Source: Himantopus leucocephalus
Taxonomy: Eukaryota > Chordata > Aves > Charadriiformes > Recurvirostridae
Direction: 5' to 3'
NCBI GenBank assembly: GCA_003993805.1
Contig: RSEF01000003.1
Coordinates: 65,749,818 to 65,813,817, forward strand
DNA: 64,000 bases
Below the pieces are notes generated by a model that worked only from the letters and a program-made list of their open reading frames with translations, did no database searches and was not told the DNA's origin. Every line of letters starts with the position of its first letter. Within the stretch, counting starts at the first letter, position 1. A program made the position numbers and the translations under genes. Of the stretch, positions 1 through 13,756 are shown one piece after another.

Positions 1-1533
1 GATGCAGTAGAGTTCGAGAACAGAATGAAATTTTGTGTTACGCAGGTTGGATGATCCATAAAGGATAGAATTATAGTTTTCCAGACATAAAACCTAAACA
101 GCCTATACAGTCATTACTGAGTATGGCATTTGGGTAAATTCAAATACCACTGGGCACAGAAAAAGACATTATACGAAGGATTTTAACATTATGTTTTACA
201 TTGAGTGTCCCAATTTGTCTGCTTAAAGAGCAAAAAGAATGAAAATAGGGAAAGAAGTGTGGAACTTAATGAATATTTTGGCTATTTAACCTGTTTTGTT
301 GGTTGACTGCTGAGAATTTTCTCTGTCTTAATCAGAGATCTGTAATTTGAGCTCATCTTCCCTCCTGCACCTTTTGTTATTTTGGAACACGGTTTATGGT
401 CATGCTTTGGAGTGTATAGTTGCAAACAGGTCTACAGGGAAGAATCAGGCATAGTCTTTGTTCAGAAATGTTGGTCGATTTTGTGATGATTACTACAACT
501 ACAAAAAGATCTAAGACAAGGTAGGCTCTCCTTTTTTCCCTCATTATCCCTTGCAAAATACACCCTTTCCACCACAGTCCTTCTATTTTGTTAAGTTTAT
601 AACATTTGGGGAGCCACTAAATTGCTTCATGATGTCTAGCATTCTTTCTTTTTCCTTCATATATTGTAAGTAACAATTTTCTATATGGCTGTGCATAACT
701 AACCTCAGCTAGTTATGCATGACAGATCAGACCACCACCCAGCCCAGCTTTGGCCAAACCTCCCACGGTCTGTTGCTGTTGGCTAACACAGATTTCTGAT
801 CTTGTTAGTCTCTGAAATACTGATGTCTTGCCTCACCATCACAACCAGGGCTTGTGATTATCCTAGTTCTGTGTCACCTAGTTCTCAAGTTTACATTTTA
901 AGTTAATTTAGCAATATCTTCTGAGCTGGATTCTCAAGGGAAAGCAGAAACAAAGTCTGAGGCCACTTTGGGGAGAACGAGCTTTCTCGTATCATAGCAC
1001 ATATGTGGGCAACTGGTGCCAAGGGGGGCTTATGTCTTTGAGTAGTATTTTGGATATCCCGACCCCATGTGGGATGTGGAGGTTGGAGTCTGGAGCTGTC
1101 CTGCAAGGAAAGGGCGTGACAGTTCTCTGTTCTCAGAAATCAGGGGAAAATGCTGGAAGGTTGTTGTCACGACCCCTGTCCCCTCTGCAGAATACAGGGA
1201 CCTGCAAGTGATTTACTTCACCAAAGGGGCTGGATACACTGGCTGATTGATCTACAGAGCTGTATTCACCATGACTAGAACTGTTAGTTAAGCCAAAATC
1301 CTGTGCAAAAAAAAAGTATATTAGAACACCGAACTCATTGGGAGAGAAGAGAAAGGATAAGGCTAGATCCAAGGCATAAAGATGGTATGTGCCTCTACCA
1401 ACCACACCATATTTCAGGGTAACTTAAAAAAGCCTAAAGGTTTGGCAACGCTTAGAAGTATTGACTGTTAGGTATAGAGAAGTTCTTAGCCTTCATATTA
1501 AAGGAAAGTATAACATGCTGAAGTGAATGTTTT

Positions 1534-1574
1534 ACTTAAGTATGATTCGGTAATATACATACTTAAGTATGATT
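1534..1574 (+). repeat. 14-bp direct repeat containing a palindrome
   Basis: acttaagtatgatt occurs at 1534-1547 and again at 1561-1574. Each copy contains the palindrome acttaagt. No function is evident. Confidence 0.85.
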
Positions 1575-4475
1575 GCCATCCCTTCAGGGATTTCTTTCCG
1601 ACTTCCTAGTCAGGTTATATCTGCCTGGCAGACATACGTAATCTTGTTGAAACTTGTGTAAACCTAGGCAGGTTTTAAACTAGCCACCTGGTAGGAGTAT
1701 TGCTAAAGGAGCAGAGAGCTCTGAAAAAGCTGAAAAACCTCCTTGGGTACCTGGCCAAGCTCAGAGGGTCCATCTGCACTGAGCTCTGGTGCTATGTAAG
1801 TATCTGTGCTGATACCATAAAAATAGGACGTAGCCAAGCAGCGTCACATGTTTTAGTGTGGCATGGATATCATCTGAGCTTTCAAATAAAAATGAGCTGT
1901 TATTAATGCTTCATGTGAAAGCTAATGAGATAATGTGAGACCCTAAAAGAAATTTCATTGTCTTGATCTTCCATCCACAACTTTGAATGCTGAAAGTGTC
2001 TTTTCTATCACACTCACCAACATTTTGTTTTCCAATGCAAGAACTATCTTGGTGTTTATTACCCCTTTTATATTTTTGTTTGCATCTATTTACTATTTGG
2101 CCATTCTGGATTTTAAAATCAGCAGTACATTTTAGTGTAGTGTGTTTAATGTTAAAACAGGTATTTTTAAGTATTGACAATACCTTTCCACTAAATTATG
2201 TCTAATTTTGAGGGGGAAAGGGCAGTTGATGATAGGATGGAAAGCTGCGAGTATATGCTAAAACAGAACTGCTTCAGAGCTGAGAATCTGAATGCCAAAT
2301 CTGCTCTTTCGGTGAACTGGCGTGTTTGCTCATATGTATGCAAGAGTTAAAATTCAGCTTAGATTGAAGAAACGTAGAAGTTATATTTCAAAAGATAACA
2401 ATGGTACTGAGCTAAAGTAAATGATTTGCTAATTACGATGAGACAGGGAGAATGTTTCCATTTTGCCCCTCCGGTGGATGGTTTTTTGGCTGTTCATTTG
2501 TATTGAAAAATGTTCATGTTTGAAGCAATTGCACATTGCGTGTAGATTTTGCAAACAAGATAGGAAACTAGTTTCACTGCTCAGGAAAGAATATTAAAGT
2601 ATTAATTCTACAACTTGTCATTGCCTCAGTGCACATTTGCAAATGCAGCAGTAAAGCAGCACTAGTTTTCTGAGAATTTGCCCATATGTATTGAGCCCAA
2701 AATAACAAATTTCATGGAACAGAATTACAGCCAAAGCTAATTTACACTCCGGCTCACTTACCATATAATTTTTTCCTGAAATGGTATTCCTATTTTTGAA
2801 ATCATTTAAGAGTATCAAAATACTTTAGAATATTTGCTAATATGCTGTGAATTATCACAGTGAACAACATTCACTAATGTTTATTCCAACTAATTATACA
2901 TGTTTTTTTCTTCCTTTTTAACTCATTTGTTTCCAGTATTCAGAGATTTAAAAATTATCTCCTCCACGTTGCAGAAAATCATCAGTTTTCCACTGAAATA
3001 GCGTAGGGCTCCTCTCTGCTGTACCCAGTACAAGTGTGAGGGGGGGAAAAAAGCCAGTCCTTGCTGTAAATAATTTAGAAGCTAAGATTAAAACAAGGGA
3101 CTGACGGAGGTAAAGGTGAAAATACAAGGAAACATGGGGCATTGTTGGCTCAGCCACCTTAGCTTAATGGTTGTCATTATTTTTTTTTTTTTTTTGAGGC
3201 ATTGTGGTCAGGAAAGGTTTTAGGTAAGGAACAAAGAGCCTTTTATTTCCTTATGAGGAACTGGGCCAAACCCAGTGGGCAAAAGCCCCCAGGAACTTAG
3301 ATAACACTATTACCTGCTTTGCAGCTCTGCCCCCATTGGAGATGGAGGTGTTAATGTGAAAGATAATGCTTGACAACATTGAATATATACATCAGTTGCA
3401 ATAAATAAGCATTTATTCAAGCAGGCCAGAGTGGGATGGAGTCTCTTGTTAGTTTCGAGGAGTTGTCCTGGGAGAAGAGGTGCAGGCCAACGAGCACCGA
3501 GATGGGGCTTCTGCAACCAAAGTGGGGCTGTGAGGGCAGCCTTTTCTGGCCCCAGCAGCCTTCCTCGTTCCCTTCCACCTTCAACAGCAATTACAGCAGC
3601 TTCCTGCTTTGGGATGAGCCTAAATTGCCTCTTCCTCCTCTGTTTTATACCTCCTGGGCCCTGGCAAGCACAGTGGTGCTGGGTTAGAGGGAACAGCTGT
3701 GGCTGATGTGCGTGCGGTGAGGGTAGGCTGGTGCTGGTTAAAGGATGAGAGAGGACAAGCTGCCATTGGGAGAGGGGCAGGATGAGACAAGGAGGGGAGA
3801 TGCGAAGGGAAATACACCTTCATAAAACACCAATCCAATCCTTCTGACAAATTAAACTGGACCATCTCCTTAGAGTTTTAATGACTCTGGTTTTGTTGCC
3901 TGCTCCCAGAGCTCTTGCAGTATAATCAGTGTTCAGCAGACAAAGCAGCACTGCTACACGGCATTATTTCGGAGGGCTTTTTATGAATTCCCACCAGTTT
4001 TATGGAAGAGGAGGTGGGTATGAGCGTTCATTCCTTGATTCCATTAGACTTCGGTGTGTTAGCATCTTACTGTAGTACATTTCATTCCAGCGTTGATTGG
4101 GTGAAAGACAATAGCAAAAATAGTGCAAAATATAGCATTGTTTTAATATCAGAAAAACCTGGATTTGTTAACATTTAGTCTTCTTACCATGCTACAACAA
4201 ATGAACAAAAAATGGTGCTTATCATGATATTTGTTGATTTAAAGTGAGAAATCCATCAATAAAGCTACTATTTTTGTCGGACACATGCTTGGGATGCTGG
4301 GTCTTTTTCAGATCTAAGCTCTGGTTCAACATTCATATTTTCATGGTGCAAAGAAGTTTAGGACATTGTGAGGTTGTCAGGTGTGCAACCTGGCAACTAT
4401 ATAGAATGAACGTTGAAGTTTCTTCTTTGTTGACTGCTGTGGACTAGCCTATTAACTGTAATGTTTAAAAAAAAA

Positions 4476-4575
4476 NNNNNNNNNNNNNNNNNNNNNNNNN
4501 NNNNNNNNNNNNNNNNNNNNNNNNNNNNNNNNNNNNNNNNNNNNNNNNNNNNNNNNNNNNNNNNNNNNNNNNNNN
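4476..4575. other. Assembly gap (100 N) flanked by poly-A
   Basis: Exactly 100 N, with A8 on the left (4468-4475) and A15 (4576-4590) followed by an A/C-rich stretch on the right. The round number suggests a gap of unknown true size, placed where low-complexity A-rich sequence stopped assembly. Confidence 0.97.
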
Positions 4576-6464
4576 AAAAAAAAAAAAAAACCCAACCCAA
4601 ACAAACCACCCAAAAAACCAAACATGTTTTTATTTCATTTTTGAACTAAGTCATGTATAAAGTGTGAACGTGAACACTAATACTGAAGAAGTCCACTGTT
4701 TTGAAATAAATAAGAGTGACTGATTTATCTTGGTGACAGGTCTAAAGATAAATGCTGTGCAGAAGTTATATGAGTGCTTAGTGTTATGGGTGATTGGCTA
4801 ACAGTCCTTTCATAGAAAAAGGCAGGATCACCACCTCTTTCTCATGTTTGGTTTTGTTGTTTGTTTTTTTTTTCCTTAAAAAAAAATATTGAGAATTGTG
4901 ACAATTTATGCTCCTCTACTTACCTCCTTTTGAAAATTTCCATCCTGCTTCTGGTCAGTCTTTGTTAACCCAACAGTTGAAGAAAACTCCTTACCTTCAG
5001 CTTTATGTTCTCCTAAAAATATAATGTGGACCACAGAACTCCGTTTTACTCAGAACTCTAAGGCACATTCTTGTAAATGTAATATTTATATACTCTTTGA
5101 GATATTTATATTCATAGCTCTGGCTGCATTTTGTGCTTTGTTTTGCTTGCATGGGTAAGAGTCGTGATGGATTCGTTCACCCTAGATGGTATTTATTCCT
5201 TTTACTTCATTACACATAATCCACCTGTGCTAGATCTTAAGGTCTGTGTACACTTTATACTCTACTAGAGAGCTTATCAGCTTCTCTGCAGGCAGCTCAA
5301 TTTGAATTTTAAAACTGAAAATGAATGAATTTTTGCTGCTTCTTGAGCTCCTGCACAGAGCTACTCTTGCACCCTCCTATTGGTGTGATAACTGGAGGAT
5401 ATCAAGCTTGCAGGTTGTTGTTGATTTTGGCTGAAGGGTTTATGATTTCATTATGATTAGCAGCTACTTCTACTGTTATTTTTTCTGCACTCCTCCATCT
5501 CTTTCCCCTTATGATAAAGTCTGAGATTTGTTGTCTGGGGGAAAGACATCGGGAAGAACAAGAGCAATTCGTACGTTTCATTTTAGACAGAATCATAGTC
5601 CAGGCCCAAATGTACAAATAACGTTCATGTAAATCATTCGCTTCATTATCCTGTAAGACATATGTTAACTCACTCTTGGCTTCCAAGTCAGGTAGGTGTT
5701 TAAGAAGTTGCTGAACTTCATTGGAATTTCTTATTGGTAGCCTAAGTTTCTGCACCAGATTGCAAGACATGCCTGAAGTCATGATAACATCAGATTTTAA
5801 AATCAAGTCAAATTCAATTTATGAATACATTAAATTTTAACTTACCAGTGTACCGTAATCCACTCAAGCTAATAATCATTTAAACATCTTAGGGGTTAGA
5901 TGTATTCCAGCATTCTACAGCATATAGCTGAGAAGTAACTTTCCTGATAAATCAGCTGTTTCAAGAAAGGAGTAATTAATCAAACCAGTACATACATTTC
6001 CTTAGTATGATGATTTTCTCTACCTAACGTAATTGTATGTCAAGTATATGACTTAATGATTCTATGATAATTGGACTTATGAGACATTTGTTCTTTGCCC
6101 TGACAATAAAACCTATCTTACACTGTCCTTATTAAGGAGTTGGGTTGTTTTTTTAGTATCTGTATATTCTAAGAAAATGCTACTAATTTATCCTGATCTT
6201 TCAAGCCATAAGTGTAGGCTATTTAACTTAAAGCTAATGGGCTTCCTACTGCTCGTGAAGGGGTTTCCCACTCCAGTCAATGTGTACTACTCAAGGGAGA
6301 GACAAGTCTGCTACAAAACATTTTTTTTGCTATTCTTCAACATCTACAGTCTAATAACTGAGCTGCAAGCATTCTTTTCAGCGCATGTTTTGCTGTAACA
6401 CTGATCCTCACTGAGCGATTGTCAGTCAAATAGTGCCTTCTATTTGGGTCATCCTCTTCTGTGA

Positions 6465-6665
6465 ATAGAGTCACAGAATGGTTTGGTTGGAAGGGACTTT
6501 TAAAGATCATTTAATCCAGCCCCCGTGCCATGAGCAGGACATCTTTCACTACATCTGATTGCTCAAAACCCCATCCAGCCTGACCTTGAACACTTCCAGG
6601 GATGGGGCATCCACAACTTCTCTGGGCAACCTGTTACAGTGTCTCACCACCCTTTCAATATTGAA
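6465..6665 (-). mobile_element. CR1 LINE fragment, 3' end
   Basis: Read on the minus strand this is the 3' end of an avian CR1 retrotransposon. On the plus strand it starts with tcacagaatgg, continues with ttggttggaagggac and the segment about 'atccagccccc', and ends within the C-terminal ORF2 region (ctctgggcaacctgtt). It is heavily 5'-truncated, as most CR1 copies are, and diverged. The boundaries are approximate. Confidence 0.88.
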
Positions 6666-8377
6666 AGAGGTATTTGCAAACTATTGTTCCTCTGTGGACT
6701 ACAGGACGCTTTTCTTCCGACAGAAATTTTAAGTAATGTAAAGAAGGATGCTGTTGAAGTAGGAAATTTTCTTTAGTCCCTTATTTTGATTTCTCTGGTC
6801 AGAAAAGACACTTTAACCAACTCTTAGGAGACACTTTATAAAATGATGGGCAGAGAGAAACAGGGGAAAGATAGAACATGAAAATGAAAAGTGCATAGTT
6901 AGCATCTAGTTCTTTTCATAGAAAATTGTGGTATCTTGATGAAGTACGGTTAGAGATAAGTGCTTTTTTGTTTAACTAGAAGTGATTTTATCTTCAAATA
7001 TTCTGCCCAATATGTTTTGACACTGTAAAAGTTAGGGCTTTGCATTTCCAGTTTTCTCAAATAGCATATCCATTATTTTGAAATGTATTTTTATTTTTAT
7101 ATTCTCCGTATTTATTCTTCAACACATCTAAAGCTATATTAAATACAGATCTGGCTATGACCTAAGCTACTTATCATGAAGGGTAACTTAATTATGCTTT
7201 TATTGGAATTAATGGAATTAATACAACTATTTCTTTACCTGTACTTGCAGGAGAGGTGGAAGAAGGAAGACATTTCTTGACAATTATTATCCATTCTTTC
7301 TTACACAGACGTGCTGCTTTGTTTCTTGACCCCAGATTTTATCTACTATGGAAATAGTTTTGGGTTTTTCATCTTAATTTCATATGTTTTTCATCGGATG
7401 CTTAAACAATGTCTCTTTCAGTGATTTAATTTGGTTTACAGTCATATATACATTTGCATGTGATGACCAGTGATGGCCTTCCTTTTTCTGTCATGTCAAG
7501 ATGAAAGCAAGTGATATTAATGAAATGTTAATTCATTTCATTGTGCCCTTTTAAACTTCACTTCTTGAAAGTTCATGTATATTTCCTGTTGTTTTAATAC
7601 TAATCCCATTAATATGTTTGAAGGTGGGGTTGGATTTTTTTCCTTCACGTCTGAAACCCATACCATTGTATTTGAGCTTCAAATAATAGCTATCTTGTTC
7701 TGGGTTTCTCTTTCGCATTTCAGAAAATGAAAAATCATAGTATTGAGATCAGTTGGGTTACATTCTTGTTAATGCCTAAAAGAGGCTGTGTATGGCATCT
7801 GTTTTGTCTTAAGTGCCTAATGGTTTAAAAGGAATCCGCAGCAAGAGAAGGAACTTCATCAGCCTGTCAGTGCACCGGTACTGACTTAAGTGATGGAGTG
7901 ATGGAGTACCTTCCCTTCTGTACAGCGTAATTTTTTTGAGGAGATAAATTGCAGGGTGCATTTCGTCATGTTGTGTTTTTGTGTTACTTGATTGTAATTA
8001 TTGTTCATGGGGTTACTGAAGTTAATTTTTGTATGGGAGAGAGATGTAATTTTCCTAGCTATATAATGCAAAACATGTTCAACTGTCACTAATACATTTA
8101 AGTTTCATTAGAGTGAATTGTTTATCCTGATTAGACAGAACCATAGCATGCCTGAAAGAAAAGCAGAGAGGTTATACGATGTGCTTATAGCTACGCGCTC
8201 TGCATTGACACAAGGTTTTAAAAACCAACACTCCTTAAAGTTTAAATAAATCAAGCGGGCAGCATTGTGATCTTCCCAGCTGTCCACAGTCATGGTGTGC
8301 TTTCATTGATACCTTCCCCTCCTACTTTCCTTTTGGCTGCTGGCGACCACTTGCTTTCTTTGCCGTTCATTGGTAGG

Positions 8378-8615
8378 AATCACAGAATCACAGAATGGTC
8401 AGGGTTGGAAGGGACCTCTGGAGATCATCTAGTCCAACCCCCCTGCCAGAGTAGGGTCACCTACAGCAGGTTGCACAGGATGGCGTCCAGGTGGGTTTTG
8501 AATGTCTCCAGTGTGGGAGACTCCACCACCTCTCTGGGCAGCCTGTTCCAGTGCTCTGCCACCCTCAAAGTAAAGAAGTGCCTCCTCATGTTCAGATGGA
8601 ACTTTCTATGTTCAA
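8378..8615 (-). mobile_element. CR1 LINE fragment, 3' end
   Basis: The minus-strand CR1 tail begins with a tandem aatcacag repeat at 8378 (the reverse complement of the ATTCTGTG-type terminal repeats). The 3' UTR hallmark ggttggaagggacctctgg follows, then remains of the ORF2 C-terminus (ctctgggcagcctgttcca). It is better preserved than the 6465 copy, suggesting a younger insertion. The plus-strand open frames across it are not genes. Confidence 0.93.
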
Positions 8616-11600
8616 GGAAGATGATGTGTTAGTTCTTGATAATTTTCAGTGTTGCTCCACTTTTTATGCCTTAATTTATGAGCCCTGTGACTTGCACCTT
8701 CTTATAGCAGATCTATAGAACTTGAAGAACAAATAACTCCATAGCTATTGGTAAACTAAATTGAGTGTGACATAGGCTGCCAGTTAGATGTCTCAGAGTT
8801 TTTCTTCTAGACTGAAAGGGAATCTAAAATACTGGTGGCCATCAAGTGAAATCGTGAGCAGCCTTTTTGGGAATACAAAGCTTTTGAGTGAGCTTAAAAT
8901 CAGTAAAACTAGGTTGGATTAGCCAATGCTAGATAGCAGTTTTGAGTAGATATGTATCATTTGCACAGCCACAGCATTTGAGAATCCTGCCGGTAGGTTG
9001 TCTACCCTGCTGTACAAGCATGTGTACAGCAGCATGCATATTCTTTGAAGGTGAAGAGAAGGAGTAGTCTGATTTCTGCTCCTACCAATGCACTCATGTT
9101 TATCCCCTGAAGAGATGACACATATTTTTCCATGCGGAACACAAATGTCCCCACATGGGGAATATTTGAATAAAAGGGATTCATTTCAGTCTCTCTTGAT
9201 AGCTACTAGGGACTGCTGTGGTGGAGGTGTTGATATTACTATATGGCATTAGCTTTTTTTAGAAGCCTGACAGTTACCTAGATTTTGTAGTTGGCCTTGT
9301 GATAAGTCAGTTTTATATTGAAAGAGTTCTTCCTGCCTGGTGAGTAGAAAGTGAGAAGAAAGTTAATAAAAGAAACAGTGTTTTGGGTTTTTTTTTCTTT
9401 TCTGTAGGTCACATTTTCATTAAAAAGAACTGTATTTGTATCATTTTGTAACAAGACTTTTGAAGGAAGCATTTCACTTCCTCAAAATGTAGTAAAGTTA
9501 TATTGATGTTTTCTGTCAACAGGGAAAGCTCCACAGGCACTTCAAATGTCACATGCTGCGCTTGCCTCCTAAACAGCAGGCCAAGGGAGGGGGTCAAATC
9601 TTATCATCATCTTCTTTCTTACCGACCTTTGTTTAATATCACTGTTCCCTAGCTCTTTGTTATTTTAGCAATAAGGCAGTTTGTTGGCTGATTGGTGGGA
9701 CTCCAAGGTGAAAAATTAAATGGCCCTTTTAAAAAAAATCTGCCTTTTTCTCAAGAACATTGAGATAATGAAGTAGAAAGTCTGCTCTGGTCAGAATAAT
9801 TACAATTATTACTTGTACATATCTATCAACCCTAGGCTCGTTATACTTGCTCTGTAAATTTCAGGAGAGGGTTTTTCAATTATTTCTCTCTGTGTGTTGA
9901 CTCTGCATCTGGTTATAGACCTGTTCTTCTTCATTAGTCATGCAATGACACTGAAAATAAATCCATGTTAAAACTTAAAGCAGTGTAGTGTCAAACATTA
10001 ACTTTCAGGAAAACCACATGTACTTGTATAGAGTTTAATCGGTGGGTGAACTTGAATATTAGCCAGCATTCCCCTCTTTCCTTCCTTACCCCTATCCAAA
10101 ATCATACAGTCATGATTTATTTTTGTTCAGTTTTTCAAGTTCTGTGGGGAAATATACCTTTGAAAAATACACTTTAAGACTGTAGGATTTTAAACATCTG
10201 TAACATTGTTCTTCAACAGTGCACAGTTTTTGTTGTGGGGTTTTGTTGGTTTTTTTTGCATTGTCTTAAATTACCACAGTAAATTACAACAACGGAAGTG
10301 CTTTATCATTTTTGAATGAAGAAAAGCCCTATTTTTTATCTTTAAAGAAATGATGCATATGCATAAATGAGTCTAATTTATTTAAATGTTTTGTGTATGA
10401 ACTACACAGAGTAATTGTCTACTTTGGGGAAAAGATCATAGTAAAAAAGAGCAGCTAATGACACCACTTATAACTTTTGAATCCTATTATGAAGCACTGC
10501 AGCATCAGTTATCACTGATCTGACATCATGAAGAAGCGGTAGAGATATTTTTTGTTTAAATGGTTAACTATACTTTGTAAAAGAAGAAGGAAATTATTTC
10601 TTTTTTACAAAATTCAGTTACCTGCATGCATATTGCTTACGTATAGACTATATAGGGGTTTTTATCACAAAATTGTGCTGTGGCACTTACGGGATGACGT
10701 TGTGCTTCCTGTCAAATTCCTTTTTTTCTTTTCTTTTTTCTAATTCCCAGTAACTGGAAGCTCTTCACCTATAGCTTCAATGAGATAGGAGTGCTGTTAT
10801 CTATTACAGAGGTCAGCATTGAGAGAAGCTTTAAGGAGAAAACCAGTGAATTTCAACAGCGATGCCTAATTAATTGATTATGTGCATCTAAATGACTCTC
10901 CATCCAGTACACAGACAGAGCACAATGCGTACCTAATCTGCCAAAGTTTCCTATTGATCTCCATTAGGTCAGGTTTCTTTTCAACCCCCCACCATGAGTA
11001 GTTCATGTTTAGTTACCAAGGCAAGGAGTTATTCCTGTCAGGCACATCTCAGATTTGGAAAACTGCCATAATTACAGACACTCAGTTGTCTTCCAGTGCT
11101 TGAAAGAATGCCAGAATTAGAACTGCTTTTAATTATACAAAGGCTGCTGTGATTACTTGATCTTTTGCATAGCATATCCATTATAGATTTCTACTTTAAA
11201 GTAGCGTGGACTTCCTCCAAGAGGAGGAGGTCTTACTCATCACTGTATTTCCTAATTTATCCATGCAGAGTAGCAATCTGTCCTTACCTCTGAGCAAAGA
11301 CTTAACAGGGGATGACTGACATGAAAGTTCCTATTATTGCACGATTTCCTGGCTCTTCCAAAATATGCTACAAACTTCTTAGGAATTTAAAGCTATGCTA
11401 TATTTGTCCAGTGACAACAGTATATTTTATGATGCATTACCCCTGCTGTCTCATGAATTTTAGGACTGAATCCCCTAAAATGTAGCTAGAGTGAGCAAGA
11501 TTTTTCTAAAGTCCATTTTAGTAAAAAGTGTAAATGGATTGATTTATGCAAGTCTGAAGGAAGCTAAAAACTGACAGTTAGTGCAACATCTGTTCTTAAA

Positions 11601-13329
11601 TACTGCTTCCACCTGCAGTCCCATGAATAACACTGATTTATTAATCTGTAAGATTATATATGAGGGCAAATATTAATAAATACCTTGTTATTTCTTAGGT
11701 GTATATTCTCACATTTCTAAATTTCTTCCTTTCCCTTGCTTCTTACAGTTTATTCTGACACTAAATTAAGAAAGTAACTATTGGGATAATCCATTCTGCA
11801 CCTTTTTTTAATGGTGATATTGGAAAGTATCTTTCCACTGATCAAATTATACTCACAAAAAGCAACGTTCTGGGCTGTGATGTGAGTTACTGAGAAATAG
11901 ATCCTCAGTGGTCATGAGAGACAGACTAAAAAAATTCCTATCCTCCTAGATATAGTCAGAAATTTACTATGTAAGTTTCTAGGTTAAAAACCGCACTGTG
12001 TTGAAAAAGAAGTACTGAATTGTTTCAACCTCTTCCAGTGCAGTTGGTGTCAAGCTGTATATTCAGTATCGGCAAGACAATTGTCTGGATGTGGCATTAT
12101 CTGATGACACTCAGTAAACCCTTACACATAAGAAGATATGAAGAAATGCTTCATTGGTTCCCTTGGATGGTGGGTTTTTCTTCTTTCAGAGTGTGAACAT
12201 GATTAATGTACTCAACTAACTTGTCGTACATCAGAAAACATAAAGACTAAAGGGAAGATAGGTGTGGGCAAAATAGGTGTAAGAGATCTGAAAAAAATAT
12301 ACAGACTTTTCCTAGCATTCCTGGCTTTTACTGAAGATCATGAAATTCAATTTAGGATTATATCTGGTAGTATCTGTGGCTGAGAAGTCTATAGGTCTTG
12401 ACTGAACTTGATAAAACTCAGTTTTCTAAATGGAAAGCATTTCTTTAACAAGACTAAAAGTAAAAGTGTGCAGGAACTGTTCTGTGGGTTTGGCTGTGTT
12501 TACAAAGCTGGCCGCTGCTTCCCATTAGTTACAGAAATGTTTATTGCTTGCCCTGTTCTCAGTTGCATATAACATTGGGTTGAAATTTTCAGTGCCAGGT
12601 GTTTAGGGTTTTAATTGTCTCTTGCACGGGGAAAAAAAATCAGCCAAAAGACTTCAGAGATTTCTGAAAGCAATTTCTAAGGGATATATGTTTTGTCTGC
12701 ATCAAAAATACAGCAACAGTATGATGTCCCTAAGCTTTCAAGCAAGGACTTGACTCTTCACAAGGAATTTGTGTCAAGGGAGTGGCTTTTTCTGTTCCTC
12801 TGAGAATCCTTTCGGAATTGTAAGCCTTTGAAATATCACATCTCAGCAGAGGCTTGTTAAGAACTGAAGGTCTAATTCCCCATAGGTTCTGCCAACATTA
12901 GCTCGTTGCTGGCCAGTACGGTAAGAGGCTGAAAAGATCTTTATTGCTGCTGTTCTGGACTGCTAAAAGCAGTTTCCATCTAGACACTGGAATAGAGTAA
13001 GACACACGTGTGCCCCCCTGTGCTCTTCATAGTCTGGTAGTTTCCTGGCATCAACGGGAAGGAAGTGAAAAAAGGAAAAAGAGATGAACCTGCAAAATGG
13101 GAAAAATCTTGGCAGAATGTCTGTATGAAAGGAGAGAACGGAAACTGAAGGTCAGTTCAACAGAGCGTAGATTGAATGGGATCTGGAAAGCAGCAATGCA
13201 GAGGAGCTGAGGGTAGGGGCTGGAAATAGCTGGACAAGAGCCAGGGGGAGTGGGGTCTGCTAAGAGAGAAAAACAGGTTAGAGAGCTGGGGCAGACCTTA
13301 AAGATAGGACTAAAAGAGGAAGCTGGTGG

Positions 13330-13756
13330 GATGACTAGGGCCATGAAGACTGGAGTACCTGCCGTAAGAGGAGAGGCTGCAAGAGCTGGCGCTGTTTAGC
13401 CTGGAGAAGAGAAGGTTCAAGGGGATCTTATCCATGTGTACAAATACCTGACAGGGGGAATAAAGAAGAGGGATCCAGGCTTTTTTCAGTGCTATGCATT
13501 GAAAGTGCAAAAGGCAGCAGGCACGAACTGCTAGAACAGAAATACATAAGAATAAACTTTTTTACTGTGAGGGTGGTTGAAGAGTGGACAAGGTTGCCCA
13601 GAGAGGCTCTGGAGTCTCCATCCGTGGAGATATTCAACACCTGACTGGACAGTGCCCTGAGCAGCCTTCTCCAGTTGACTCTACTTTAGCCGGAGGGGTT
13701 GGTCTGGACAATCTCCAGAGGTGCCTTCCGACCGCAGCCATTGCATGATTCTGCAA
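13330..13756 (+). mobile_element. CR1 LINE fragment, ORF2 C-terminus and 3' UTR
   Basis: This plus-strand copy begins near ggactggagtacc-like sequence (13348-13360). It passes through the stretch equivalent to 'FSLEKR' (tttagcctggagaagag) and 'RLPRE' (caaggttgcccagagaggc) and ends with a 3' UTR segment (ggttggtctggacaatctcc) near a catgattctgc terminus. Many substitutions and indels break the reading frame. The 5' boundary is approximate. Confidence 0.85.

Noticed and set aside
5402..5806. Minus-strand open frame of 134 codons
   Set aside because: It matches no family I know. From a rough stop-codon rate in AT-rich DNA, one or a few frames of this length are expected by chance in 64 kb.
8267..8718. 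Plus-strand open frames of 121 and 75 codons
   Set aside because: They run antisense through a CR1 fragment and are not genes.
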